A DNA stretch of 64,000 nt, taken from positions 62,001 to 126,000 of the forward strand of contig NZ_BAAAFZ010000038.1 of assembly GCF_039523795.1 (NCBI RefSeq), written 5' to 3'. The notes beneath the pieces are model-generated. The model searched no databases. It was given only the letters and a program-made list of their open reading frames with translations, and was not told the origin of the DNA. Shown here one piece after another: positions 16,813 to 25,609 of this stretch (position 1 is its first letter; each line of letters starts with the position of its first letter). A program made the position numbers and the translations under genes. Source of the DNA: Craurococcus roseus. Its GTDB lineage: Bacteria; Pseudomonadota; Alphaproteobacteria; Acetobacterales; Acetobacteraceae.

Positions 16813-17103
16813 TCAGCCCTTCTTCTTCCCGTCGCCGCCTTGGACGTCGGGCGAGGACCTGGGCGTCGGTGTCAGGCCGCGGAAGAACGCGCCCATGATC
16901 TGCTGCATCTGCTCCGGCGATTGCGGGAACATCGGCATCCAGGTGCGCATGAGCGCCTCCGGCGAGCTGCGGGCGACGGCGTCGATCATCTGCTTCTGCA
17001 TCGCCTGCAGTACCGCGTCCTGCATCGGCCGCAGGTCCGGCAGGCCGAAGCTCTGGCGCAGTTCTTCCGGCGTGCAGTCGATCTCCAGGTTGATCTTCAT
17101 CAT
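16813..17103 (-). CDS. DUF6489-family small protein
   Basis: A 96-residue protein beginning MMKINLEIDCTPEELRQSFG, the conserved opening of a small alphaproteobacterial family (DUF6489) of unknown function. A methionine- and glutamine-rich amphipathic middle (MQDAVLQAMQKQMIDAV, MPMFPQSPEQMQQIMGAFF) resembles phasin-like or membrane-surface helices; that similarity is compositional only. There are two adjacent ATG codons (17103 and 17100), and the second is equally likely. It is located 12 bp upstream of tonB on the same strand and divergent from an MFS gene at 17235. Confidence 0.75.
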   Translation of the reverse strand: MMKINLEIDCTPEELRQSFGLPDLRPMQDAVLQAMQKQMIDAVARSSPEALMRTWMPMFPQSPEQMQQIMGAFFRGLTPTPRSSPDVQGGDGKKKG

Positions 17104-17234
17104 CCAAGCTTTCCCCGCTCCGGGCCATATGGCCCCGGAACGCCGCGACGGCCAGCGGGGGCGGGCTTGACCGGGCGGCGCGCGCGCGGGCAAGCGCCGG
17201 CCGCGGCGGCGCGGACACGGAAGGGGCGGGGAGG

Positions 17235-18548
17235 GTGGCAGAAGGCAGCGGCGTGTCGGCCGGGCGGCGTCGCGCGCCCCTCCTGTTCGGGCAGACGGGA
17301 TGGAGCTTCCCCTTCGTCTTCTCCCTCTACGCCTACCAAGGCCTCGTCGCCGGCTTCGCCCTCACCGCCCTGCCCAACCACCACGCCGGGTTGGGGGCGT
17401 CGGCGTCCGAAGTGGCGTGGCACGCCGTGCTCGTGGGGCTGCCCTGGGTGCTGCAACCGGCCTGGGGGCCGTTGGTGGATCGGTTCGGCGACTTCCGCAT
17501 GGGACGGCGTCGCTTCTGGGCGGTGGCGGCGCTCGCCGGCTCCCTCGCCGCGCTCCTGTTCCTCTTCGCGGTGGCAGACGCGCCCCGCGAACTCGGGCGC
17601 ACCAGCCCCGTGCTCGCCGCCCACAGCGCCTTCGCCTGCCTTTTGGACACCGCGGTCGACGGCATGATCATCGACCGCGTGCCGCCCGCTAAGCTGGGGC
17701 GCGCCAACGCCAGCACGCGCGCCGGCTTCGTTTCGGGCATCGCGGTCGGCGCCGCAGTTTTCGCGTCCGTGCTGCCCGCGCACGGCCTCCACGCCGCGGC
17801 CGCCCTCCTCGCCGGGGCGGGCGCCCTGGTGGCCGTGCCGCTCCTGCTGGTGCGCGAGGACGCCGCGGACGCGCGGTTCTCCCTGGTCCGCAGGCCGGCG
17901 CGAGAAGCGGGGGCGCGGCCGGAGCGGCGCGTCCTCCTGCGGCGTTTCCTGGCGCCAATGCTGCGGCGGCAGGCGCTCGTGCTGACGGCCTTCTGCATCG
18001 CGGTGGAAGGGGCCGTCGCGGCCGTGCAGTTGCGGACCGGGCTGGAGCTGATCCAGAAACGCGCATGGGACGCCGAGGCGCTGTCGCGCTTGCAGGCCGC
18101 GCTCGGCCTCCTCAGCGGCACGCTGGGCGCCTTCGCGGTCGGCTGGTGGTCGGACCGGCTCGGGGCCTTGCGGGGCCTGTTCGCGGTGCTGCTGTTCAGC
18201 GCGGCGGCCTACGCCGCGGTGGCCGCGCTCCTCGCGGGCGGGTGGGCCCACGCCGCGCCCCTCGCGGCCGGGATGGCGTCGGCGTTGCCGGTGCTGGCCT
18301 TCGTGGCGCTCGCGCCGGCCGTCATGCGGGCGAGCCGCGGACCGGGCGCGGCGACGCGCTTCGCGCTGTTCATGGCGGCGTTGAACCTCGGCGGCGTCGG
18401 CGGCAGCGCCCTCGCCGGCGCCGTCGGCACCGGGCTGCCCTTGTGGGCGCCGGTGCTGGCGGCGGGGTGCGTGTTCGCCTGCTGCGCCGCTCTCGCGCGC
18501 CGGCCCCACCTGCTGTTCCGCCGGCGTGTGGAAGCTGCCCCCGCCTGA
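17235..18548 (+). CDS. MFS transporter (AmpG/RhtX-like)
   Basis: A 437-residue major-facilitator protein with about 12 hydrophobic segments. The loop after TM2 reads GPLVDRFGDFRMGRRRFW, the MFS signature, and TM5 starts LDTAVDGMIIDRV, which resembles the D-x-A-x-D-G motif of the AmpG/RhtX/FptX group of muropeptide and siderophore carriers. Its position next to tonB is compatible with siderophore uptake, but no siderophore genes are seen. It starts at GTG 17235 with GGGGAGGG upstream. It diverges from the DUF6489-tonB unit. Substrate not assigned. Confidence 0.82.
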   Translation: MAEGSGVSAGRRRAPLLFGQTGWSFPFVFSLYAYQGLVAGFALTALPNHHAGLGASASEVAWHAVLVGLPWVLQPAWGPLVDRFGDFRMGRRRFWAVAALAGSLAALLFLFAVADAPRELGRTSPVLAAHSAFACLLDTAVDGMIIDRVPPAKLGRANASTRAGFVSGIAVGAAVFASVLPAHGLHAAAALLAGAGALVAVPLLLVREDAADARFSLVRRPAREAGARPERRVLLRRFLAPMLRRQALVLTAFCIAVEGAVAAVQLRTGLELIQKRAWDAEALSRLQAALGLLSGTLGAFAVGWWSDRLGALRGLFAVLLFSAAAYAAVAALLAGGWAHAAPLAAGMASALPVLAFVALAPAVMRASRGPGAATRFALFMAALNLGGVGGSALAGAVGTGLPLWAPVLAAGCVFACCAALARRPHLLFRRRVEAAPA

Positions 18549-18568
18549 GCCGGCCGTGCGGCGGCCCG

Positions 18569-19837
18569 TCAGCCCCGCGGCGGAGCGGCCGGGGCGCCGG
18601 GGACCGCCCCGGCCGCTGCGGAACGCACGGCGGCGGCCCGTTCGGCTCCCAGCATGTAGTCGCGGGTCGGGGGCAGCGCGTCCTGGCGGCGCGCCAGTTG
18701 CAACTGCCAGTTCATGTGCCCCATGCGGCTGAACGCCAGTTCGCAGCCGGCCAGGTAGAACTCGAACATGCGGCAGAACCGCTCGTCGTAGAGGCGGGCG
18801 GCGGCGTCGCGGTTGGCGGCGAAGCGGGCGCGCCAGTGCGCGATGGTACGCGCGTAGTGCCCGCGCAGCACCTCCAGGTCGGCCACCAGCAGGCCCGAGC
18901 GCTCGACGGCCGGCAGCACCTCCGACAGCGCGGGCGAGTACCCGCCGGGGAAGATGTACTTGGCCAGCCAGGGGTTGGTGGCGCCCGGCCCGCCCGAACG
19001 CCCGATGGAATGGACCAGAGCGACGCCGTCCTCCTTAAGCGAGCGGCAAACCGCGGCGAAGAACGCGCGGTAGTGCGCGATGCCGACGGCCTCGAACATC
19101 GCGACCGACAAGACGCGGTCCACCGGACGGTCCCATGCGCGATAGTCCGCCAGTTCGAAGCGGGCCCGGTCGGAAAGGCCCTCCGCCGCCGCCGCCGCCC
19201 GCGCCACCTCGAGCTGCTCCGCCGACAACGTGATGCCGGTGACGCGCGCGCCCCAGTCGCGGGCCAGGGTCAGCGCCATGCCGCCCCAACCGCAACCGAT
19301 CTCCAGCACCTCCAGCCCCGGTCGGTCCAGCCGCAACTTGGCGGCGATGTGGCGCTTCTTGAGCGCCTGCGCCTCTTCGAGCGTCTCTGCGCCGGTCGGG
19401 AAGTAGGCGCAGGAATACTGCCGGTCGCGGTCCAGGAAGAGGTCGAAGAGCCGCACGTCCAGGTCGTAGTGGTGGGCCGCGTTGCGGCGCGCGCGGCCGG
19501 CCGGGTTGAGTTGGTCGAGGCGCCTCCAGGCCCGGCGCCACCACCCCATGGCGCTCTCGGCCGGGTGCGCGCCGTCGCCCCGTTCCAGGTTCAGCACCAG
19601 CACGTCGAGCAGGCCATGGACGTCGCAGCCGCCGACCGGCACGATTTCGCCGTCCATGTAGCCTTCCCCGAAGGCGAGGCCGGGGTCGAGGAGCATGCGC
19701 CGGAGCGCCCGGCGCGTGCGGACCTCCATGGCCGCTTCCGGCGCCGCTCCGGTTCCATAGCGCCGCACGGCGCCGTCAGGGTAGCGGACCGTCAACGTCC
19801 CGTGACGGATCAGGCGCGACAGTATGGCGTGGAGCAT
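18569..19837 (-). CDS. cfa: Cyclopropane-fatty-acyl-phospholipid synthase
   Basis: A 422-residue SAM-dependent methyltransferase. An N-terminal lipid-binding domain (about 1-120) precedes the Rossmann domain with motif I LEIGCGWGGMALTLAR (178-193). The residues that hold bicarbonate in E. coli CFA synthase have counterparts: C143 (RQYSCAYF), E249 (AMFEAVG), H276 and I278 (VHSIGR). It converts unsaturated acyl chains of membrane phospholipids to cyclopropane rings, a stationary-phase and acid-stress adaptation. It lies 37 bp downstream of pdxY on the same strand. Confidence 0.92.
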   Translation of the reverse strand: MLHAILSRLIRHGTLTVRYPDGAVRRYGTGAAPEAAMEVRTRRALRRMLLDPGLAFGEGYMDGEIVPVGGCDVHGLLDVLVLNLERGDGAHPAESAMGWWRRAWRRLDQLNPAGRARRNAAHHYDLDVRLFDLFLDRDRQYSCAYFPTGAETLEEAQALKKRHIAAKLRLDRPGLEVLEIGCGWGGMALTLARDWGARVTGITLSAEQLEVARAAAAAEGLSDRARFELADYRAWDRPVDRVLSVAMFEAVGIAHYRAFFAAVCRSLKEDGVALVHSIGRSGGPGATNPWLAKYIFPGGYSPALSEVLPAVERSGLLVADLEVLRGHYARTIAHWRARFAANRDAAARLYDERFCRMFEFYLAGCELAFSRMGHMNWQLQLARRQDALPPTRDYMLGAERAAAVRSAAAGAVPGAPAAPPRG

Positions 19838-19874
19838 CGCTGCGTCGATCTTACCGAAAACCGGCCAGCCGCCG

Positions 19875-20723
19875 CTAGCAGGGCTCCGCGCGGAAGGTCT
19901 CGCTAGGCGCCACGAACTCTTCCTGCGCGGCGACCGTCAGGATCTCGCGCGAACCGGCCGCCTCCGTCCGGCGCAGCACGCCGTAGATCGAGGACGCGGC
20001 GGCGGAGAGCGCCTCGGCCGCGCCGCCCGACCGCAGGCGGTGAAACAGGAACAGCGCGGCGATGGCGTCCCCCGCGCCGTTCACCGAAAGGCGGAGCATC
20101 GGCGTCCGTAGCCGCCAAAAGCCGCCCGCCTCGGCGGCCAGCAGCTCCACCGAGCCGGCCGGCGTGTCCTCCACGTGGAGCGAGGTGACGAGCACGCAGC
20201 GCGGCCCCGCCGCCTGCAACCGCGCCGCCGCCGCCTTGGCGGCTGCGAGGTCCGCCACCAGCCCGCCGGTGAGCCATTCCAGCTCGAACTGGTTCGGGGT
20301 GGCGATGTCGGCGGCGGGCAGCGCGCGGTCGCGGAAGAACTCCGGGATGCCGGGGCGGACGAAGACGCCGCGGCCCACGTCGCCGATCACCGGGTCGCAG
20401 CACCACACGGCCTTGGCGTTGGCGGCCCGGACGCGGTTGGCGGCATCGAGGATGGCCTCGCCGATCTCGGCGTCGCCCATGTAGCCGGAGAGCACGGCGT
20501 CGCAGCGGGGCAGCGCGCCGCGCTCCTCGATGCCGCCGACGCAGTCCCGGATGAGGGACGCGGGGAACACCTGCCCGCGCCAGGAGCCGTAACCGGTGTG
20601 GTTGGAGAACTGGACGGTGTTGATCGCCCAGACTTCCGCACCGAGGCGTTGCAGGGGGAACACCGCGCTCGCGTTGCCGACGTGGCCGTAGGCGACCCAG
20701 GACTGGATGGAAAGGATGTTCAT
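19875..20723 (-). CDS. pdxY: Pyridoxal kinase
   Basis: A 282-residue ribokinase-fold kinase that phosphorylates pyridoxal to pyridoxal 5'-phosphate in the salvage pathway. It starts MNILSIQSWVAYGHVGNASA, the classic PdxY/PdxK N-terminus, contains WCCDPVIGDVGRGVFV (substrate and metal region) and ends with the catalytic motif NGAGDAIAALF. ATG 20723 was chosen because family homology begins there, although the frame stays open upstream. It is divergent from the liv operon (145 bp between starts). Confidence 0.92.
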   Translation of the reverse strand: MNILSIQSWVAYGHVGNASAVFPLQRLGAEVWAINTVQFSNHTGYGSWRGQVFPASLIRDCVGGIEERGALPRCDAVLSGYMGDAEIGEAILDAANRVRAANAKAVWCCDPVIGDVGRGVFVRPGIPEFFRDRALPAADIATPNQFELEWLTGGLVADLAAAKAAAARLQAAGPRCVLVTSLHVEDTPAGSVELLAAEAGGFWRLRTPMLRLSVNGAGDAIAALFLFHRLRSGGAAEALSAAASSIYGVLRRTEAAGSREILTVAAQEEFVAPSETFRAEPC

Positions 20724-20868
20724 GCCGCGCTCCCGTGCGGCGCGCGAGGCTACGGGGGCCGCCGCTCCCCGGCAACGCCGCCCGCCCCCTTTGCGCGGCC
20801 GCCGCGCCACGCCATGCTCGCGGCAACCGGGGTGCGACTCCGGAGCAGAAGGGAGAGGTGCGCCAGCG

Positions 20869-22194
20869 ATGAGCCAGCCGTTCGACGTTTCCCGCCGCGC
20901 CGCCGTGCTCGGCGCCGCCGCGTCCGGGGCGCTGCTGTGGGCCGGGCAGGGCGCCCGCGCCCAGTCGGGGCAGAAGCCGAGCGAGCTGCGGGTCGGCATA
21001 ACGACCTTCCTGTCCGGTCCGGCCTCGGTCTTCGGCGTGCCGGCGCGGCAGGCGGCCGAGCTGCTGATCGAAGGGATCAACCGCAACGGCGGGATCGGCG
21101 GCGTGCCGGTGCGCGCCTTCTTCGTGGACGAGGGGCCGGGCGCGGACCACTTGGTCGGCGAGTACCGCCGGCTGGTGCAGAACGAGCAGGTACACGTCGT
21201 CTTCGCGTCCATTTCCTCCGGCTCGTGCCTCGCCTGCACGCCGCTCTCCACCGAACTGCGCAAGACCACGATCCTGTGGGACTGCGGCACGCAGCGCATC
21301 TTCGAGGAGGCGAAGCACCCCTACGCCTTTCGCACCCAGGGCTACGGCACGCCGGAGATCCTGGCGCCGCTGCTCTACCTGTTGAAGACCAAGCCGGACT
21401 TCCGGACCCTCGCGGTGATCAACCAGGATTACGCCTGGGGCCGCGACTCCTGGGAGCTGTGGAAGGCCGGCATGGACGCGCTGAAGCCCGGCGTGCGCGT
21501 GGTGGCGGAGATGTTCCCGCGCTTCAACTCGACCGATTTCTCCACCGAGATCACCCGGATGCTGGCGCTGCGCCCCGATGTGATCCTGTCCACGAGCTGG
21601 GGCGGCGAGTTGGTGACGCTGGTGCGGCAGGCGGCGGAACGGCGGCTGTTCGAGCGCTCCACCTTCGTGTTGCCGGTGGCTGAGGCGTCCATGCAGCCGC
21701 TCGGCCGCACCATGCCGGCCGGGCACATCATCGGCGCCCGCGGGGACCACTGGAACAACCACCCGCGCCCGAAGGACCCGGACGCGCTGAAGCGATTCGT
21801 GGACGGCTACCGGCAGCGCTTCAACGAGTACCCGATCTACCCGTGCCACCACATGGCGCAGGCCTTCTCCGCACTCCAGGCCGCCTACGCCAAGGCGATC
21901 CAGGCCAAGAACGACGGCTGGCCGAACGACCAGGAGCTGGCCGACGCCTTCCGCGGCCTGTCCTTCGACTCGCCGACCTCCACCATCACCCTGCGCGAGG
22001 ACGGGCAGGGGCTGGAGGACCAGCTCGTCGGCCTGTCCAGCCACGGCGACCGCTTCCCCTTCGCCGTGCCGCGCGACATGGTCATCTTCCCCGCGGCGAT
22101 GGTCAGCACGCCGGTCGGGCAGAAGAGCGTGGACTGGCTGAAGTCGCTGAAGACCGACATCCTCGAGAAGGTGCCGGCGCCGATCGCCAGCTAG
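20869..22194 (+). CDS. Branched-chain amino acid-type ABC transporter substrate-binding protein
   Basis: A 441-residue periplasmic binding protein (type I fold, Leu/Ile/Val or amide family). The N-terminus has a twin-arginine-like signal (VSRRAAVLGAAASGALLW, cleavage near ARAQ about residue 33). The mature part starts LRVGITTFLSGPASVFGVPA and includes GGIGGVPVRAFFVDEG. Unusually cysteine-bearing loop SGSCLACTPLSTEL is seen near residue 120. It is the first gene of a five-gene liv-type operon. Members of this family also bind urea, amides and aromatic acids, so the ligand is open. Confidence 0.92.
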   Translation: MSQPFDVSRRAAVLGAAASGALLWAGQGARAQSGQKPSELRVGITTFLSGPASVFGVPARQAAELLIEGINRNGGIGGVPVRAFFVDEGPGADHLVGEYRRLVQNEQVHVVFASISSGSCLACTPLSTELRKTTILWDCGTQRIFEEAKHPYAFRTQGYGTPEILAPLLYLLKTKPDFRTLAVINQDYAWGRDSWELWKAGMDALKPGVRVVAEMFPRFNSTDFSTEITRMLALRPDVILSTSWGGELVTLVRQAAERRLFERSTFVLPVAEASMQPLGRTMPAGHIIGARGDHWNNHPRPKDPDALKRFVDGYRQRFNEYPIYPCHHMAQAFSALQAAYAKAIQAKNDGWPNDQELADAFRGLSFDSPTSTITLREDGQGLEDQLVGLSSHGDRFPFAVPRDMVIFPAAMVSTPVGQKSVDWLKSLKTDILEKVPAPIAS

Positions 22195-22200
22195 GGGGAC

Positions 22201-23145
22201 GTGGCTGCGATGGGTGAATGGTTCGCCGAGAACGGGCTGCTGCTCGGCCTCGCCGGGCTGGACGGGCTGTCCTATGCGGCGCTCGTCTTCATGGTGGCGG
22301 TGGGGCTGAACCTGGTGTTCGGCGTGCTGCGCATCGTCAACGTGGCGCACGGCAGCCTCTTCGCCATCGGCGCCTACGCGGCCGCGTCCATCGGCCTGTT
22401 CTTCGCCGCGCGGGGCTTGCCGCCGGCGGCGGGCTTCGCGGCGCTGCTGCTGGGGGCGGCGCTGGTGGGCGGGCTGCTCGGCCCGGTGATCGAGCGTTTG
22501 GTGCTGCGCCGGGTTTATGGGCAGGAGGAGGTGCTGCAACTGCTCGTCACCTTCGCGCTCTTCATGATCCTGGAAGACGTGCAGAAGCTGGTCTGGGGCG
22601 TTCAGCCCGTGTCGCAGGACGCGCCGCTCAAGGCGCTCGGCACGGTGGAGGTGCCCTTCGGCGACGACACCATCCCGTTCACCGTCTACCAGCTCTTCGT
22701 GCTGCCCGGCGTGGCGCTGGCGACGCTGATCGGGCTCGCCTGGTTCCTGCGGCGGACGCTCACTGGCCGTGTGATCGTGGCCGTGACCACGGACAAGGAG
22801 GCGGCGACGGCGATGGGCATCGACGCCGCGAAGGTCACGCTGCTGACCTTCACCTTCGGCGCGGCGCTGGCGGCGCTGGGCGGCGCCCTGGCCTCGCCCA
22901 CGACCTCCCTGGTGCCGGGCATCGGCGCCTCCACCATCGTCCTCTCCTTCGCGGTGGTGGCGACGGCGGGGCTCGGCCAGATCGAGGGCGCGGCGCTGAC
23001 CTCGCTCCTGATCGGGCTGGGCCGCAGCGCCGCCGTGTACTTCGCGCCGGAGCTGGAGGTGGTGGTGCCCTACCTGATCATGGTGGCGGTGCTGCTGGTG
23101 CGGCCGCAGGGGCTGTTCGGCGTGGTGGAGACCCGGCGCGTATGA
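22201..23145 (+). CDS. Branched-chain amino acid-type ABC permease (LivH-like)
   Basis: A 314-residue inner-membrane permease with about eight hydrophobic helices. It has GLNLVFGVLRIVNVAHGSLFAIGAY near residues 35-60 (quoted as GLNLVFGVLRIVNVAHGSLF), the LivH hallmark, and the EAA-like loop VTTDKEAATAMGIDAAKV. The start is GTG 22201, 6 bp after the binding-protein stop; the ATG at 22210 is an equally good alternative. Its stop overlaps the next gene's ATG. Confidence 0.92.
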   Translation: MAAMGEWFAENGLLLGLAGLDGLSYAALVFMVAVGLNLVFGVLRIVNVAHGSLFAIGAYAAASIGLFFAARGLPPAAGFAALLLGAALVGGLLGPVIERLVLRRVYGQEEVLQLLVTFALFMILEDVQKLVWGVQPVSQDAPLKALGTVEVPFGDDTIPFTVYQLFVLPGVALATLIGLAWFLRRTLTGRVIVAVTTDKEAATAMGIDAAKVTLLTFTFGAALAALGGALASPTTSLVPGIGASTIVLSFAVVATAGLGQIEGAALTSLLIGLGRSAAVYFAPELEVVVPYLIMVAVLLVRPQGLFGVVETRRV

Positions 23146-24077
23146 TGAGCCGCCGCGCGGAGGCGTTGCTGGCTTTGCTGCTCGTCGCGGCGCTGGTGCT
23201 GGCCGCTTGGGCGGCGCCCTGGCTGCGCTTCGTGCTGACGGTGGCGCTGGCCCGCGGCCTCGCCGTGCTCGGCATCCTGCTGCTGCTCCGCGCTGGGCAG
23301 GTGAGCTTCGGGCACGCCATGTTCCTGGCCGCTGGCGCCTACACCGTGGCGTTCGCGGCGCCCGCCGTGCCGGAAACGCTGCTGCTGCTGCCCGCGGCGG
23401 CGCTGCTGTCCGGGCTTTCGGGTCTGCTGATCGGCCTGTTCGTGGTGCGCTACCGCGACATCTTCTTCGGGATGCTCAACCTCGCCCTCAGCATGGTCTT
23501 CTACTCAGTGCTGGAGAAGTTCTACTCCATCACCAAGGGCACGGACGGCATCCGCGTTCCGCCCTTGACCGTCGCCGGGGTCGAGCCGGGGCCGGAGGTG
23601 CAGGGGTGGATCATGTTCGGCCTCGCCCTCGGCTTGGCGCTCGCCTGCGCGGTGGGCGTGCGGGCATACCTCGCCTCGCCGATGGGGCAGGCCCTGGCCG
23701 GCATCAAGACGCGCGAGACGCGGCTGGAATTCCTCGGCGTGCCGGCGCGGCGCGTGCTGCTGTTCGCCTACGTGCTGTCGGCCGCCATGGGCGGCGCGTC
23801 GGGGGCGCTGATCGCCATGACGAGCCGGCACGTGACGCCGCAGCTCGCCTACTGGACCTCGTCGGGCGAGCTGATCTTCATCGGCATCCTGGGCGGCGCC
23901 GGCAGCGCGCTCGGCCCCTTTCTCGGCGCCCTGGCCTTCGAGCTGGTGCGCGTCTACGCCGCGGCGGCGGTGGCGGACGCGTGGCAGATGATCCTGGGCG
24001 CTGTGCTGCTGGCGGTGATCCTGTTCGCGCCCGGCGGGCTGGTCGGCATCCTGTCCAAGCGGCGAGGCCGGGCGTGA
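23142..24077 (+). CDS. Branched-chain amino acid-type ABC permease (LivM-like)
   Basis: A 311-residue permease with about eight TMs. RAGQVSFGHAMFLAAGAY near residue 48 and the cytoplasmic loop LAGIKTRETRLEFLGVPARR match LivM proteins. The ATG at 23142 overlaps the LivH stop by 4 bp (ATGA). It pairs with the LivH-like protein as the transport channel. The C-terminus FAPGGLVGILSKRRGRA is the usual LivM end. Confidence 0.92.
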   Translation: MMSRRAEALLALLLVAALVLAAWAAPWLRFVLTVALARGLAVLGILLLLRAGQVSFGHAMFLAAGAYTVAFAAPAVPETLLLLPAAALLSGLSGLLIGLFVVRYRDIFFGMLNLALSMVFYSVLEKFYSITKGTDGIRVPPLTVAGVEPGPEVQGWIMFGLALGLALACAVGVRAYLASPMGQALAGIKTRETRLEFLGVPARRVLLFAYVLSAAMGGASGALIAMTSRHVTPQLAYWTSSGELIFIGILGGAGSALGPFLGALAFELVRVYAAAAVADAWQMILGAVLLAVILFAPGGLVGILSKRRGRA

Positions 24078-24850
24078 CGGCGCCGCCTTTGCTGTCCGCC
24101 CGCGGGCTCCGCCTCGCCTTCGGCGGCGTCAAGGCGGCGGACGGCATCGACCTCGACGTGATGCCGGGCGAGTTCCTCGCCATCATCGGCCCGAACGGCG
24201 CCGGCAAGACCACCTTCATCAACATGACCACCGGCTACCTGCGCCCGCAGGCCGGCGCCATCGAGTACGAGGGCCGGCCGATCCTCGGCCTCGCGCCGCG
24301 CGCCATCGTGCGCCGGGGCATCGGCCGCTCCTTCCAACTCCCGCAACTCTTCGCCGAGCACACGGTGCTGGAGAACGCGGCGCTCGCGATCGCGGCGCGC
24401 GTCGGCATCTGGTCGCCGCTGACGCCCCTGCTGCGGCCCGGCTTCCGGAAGGAGGCGGTGGAGCTGCTGGCGCGCTTCGGGCTGGAAGGCGTCGCCGAGG
24501 CGCGCGCCGACGCGCTGAACGAGGGCGCGCGCAAGCTGGCCGACATCGCCATGGCGGTGGCGCTGGAGCCGCGCCTGCTGCTGATGGACGAGCCCACCTC
24601 CGGCGTTGCCGCATCGGAGAAGATGGGCGTGGTGGAGACGCTGGTGCGGGTGCTGCGCGAGGCCGGCGTGACCGCCGTGTTCGTGGAGCACGACATGGAC
24701 GTGGTGGCCCGCTTCGCCGACCGGGTCGCGGTGTGGAGCCAGGGGCGCATCCTGGCGCTCGGCCCGCCCGGCGAGATCCTGGCCGACCCGGTGGTGCGGC
24801 GCGAGGTCATCGGCATCGAGGCCGCCGGGGCGGCGCCCGCGCATGGCTGA
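24074..24850 (+). CDS. Branched-chain amino acid-type ABC ATPase (LivG-like)
   Basis: A 258-residue ATPase with Walker A GPNGAGKTT (about 37-45) and Walker B LLLMDEPTSGV. The signature region reads LNEGARKLADIAMAVAL, so the canonical LSGGQ serine-glycine is changed to LNEG, within the looser range seen in LivG proteins. It starts at GTG 24074, overlapping the LivM stop (GTGA). It partners the next gene product. Confidence 0.9.
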   Translation: MTAPPLLSARGLRLAFGGVKAADGIDLDVMPGEFLAIIGPNGAGKTTFINMTTGYLRPQAGAIEYEGRPILGLAPRAIVRRGIGRSFQLPQLFAEHTVLENAALAIAARVGIWSPLTPLLRPGFRKEAVELLARFGLEGVAEARADALNEGARKLADIAMAVALEPRLLLMDEPTSGVAASEKMGVVETLVRVLREAGVTAVFVEHDMDVVARFADRVAVWSQGRILALGPPGEILADPVVRREVIGIEAAGAAPAHG

Positions 24851-25520
24851 CGGCGCCGGGACCATGCTGGAGCTGGACGGCGTTTCGGCGGACATCGCCG
24901 GGGTGCCGGTGCTGCGCGAAGTCCACCTGCGCGTTCCGGCCGGAGGGCGCGTCGCCCTCATCGGGCGCAACGGCGCCGGCAAGACGACGACCTTGCGCAC
25001 GCTGATGGGGCTGCTGCCGCTGCGGCAAGGCCGGGTGCTGATCGACGGGAGCGACGCCACCGCCGCGCCGGCCCACCACCGCCCGCGCATGGGGATTGGC
25101 TACGCCCCCGAGGAGCGGCGGCTCTTCGGCAGCTTTTCCGTGCGGGAGAACATGGTGCTGCCCGCGGAGGTGCTGCGGCTGACTGCGGCGGAGACGCGGC
25201 GGCGCCTGGACTCGGTGTTCGAGTTGCTGCCCGAGCTGAAGGACCTCGCGCCCCGCCGCGCCGCCGGATTGTCGGGAGGCCAGGGCAAGATGGTGGCGCT
25301 CGGGCGGGCGCTGATGGTGGGCACGCGCGCGGTGCTGCTGGACGAGCCGTTCCAGGGCCTCGCCCCGGCGCTGGCGCAGCGCTACGCCGAGGCGCTGAAG
25401 CGCCTGCACCTCGCGCTGCCTGACGTCGCCATCCTCATCACCGAGAGCAACCCGGAGCTGCTGCGCCCGCTAGTGGAGGCGACCTTCGTGATCGAGCGCG
25501 GGGAGATCGCGCCGGCCTGA
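24843..25520 (+). CDS. Branched-chain amino acid-type ABC ATPase (LivF-like)
   Basis: A 225-residue ATPase, slightly short of the usual 233-240. It has Walker A GRNGAGKTT, IGYAPEERRLFGSFSVREN (the LivF Q-loop region), signature LSGGQGKMVALGRAL and Walker B VLLDEPFQGLAP. It overlaps livG by 8 bp and ends the operon. The gene after it, a PPOX flavoprotein at 25610, is on the same strand but appears to be a separate function. Confidence 0.92.
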   Translation: MADGAGTMLELDGVSADIAGVPVLREVHLRVPAGGRVALIGRNGAGKTTTLRTLMGLLPLRQGRVLIDGSDATAAPAHHRPRMGIGYAPEERRLFGSFSVRENMVLPAEVLRLTAAETRRRLDSVFELLPELKDLAPRRAAGLSGGQGKMVALGRALMVGTRAVLLDEPFQGLAPALAQRYAEALKRLHLALPDVAILITESNPELLRPLVEATFVIERGEIAPA

Positions 25521-25609
25521 CCGGGCGGTCCGGGATCGTCCGGTTGACCGCGCCGCCCACGCCCGCGAGGGTGCGGCCCGTCCGTCACGCCCCGGAGCGA
25601 GTGCGCGCC

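Noticed and set aside
19903..22539. Minus-strand open frame of 878 codons across pdxY and the liv binding-protein gene
   Set aside because: It is a frame-shifted shadow; pdxY on the same strand and the liv gene opposite both have full-length family matches.
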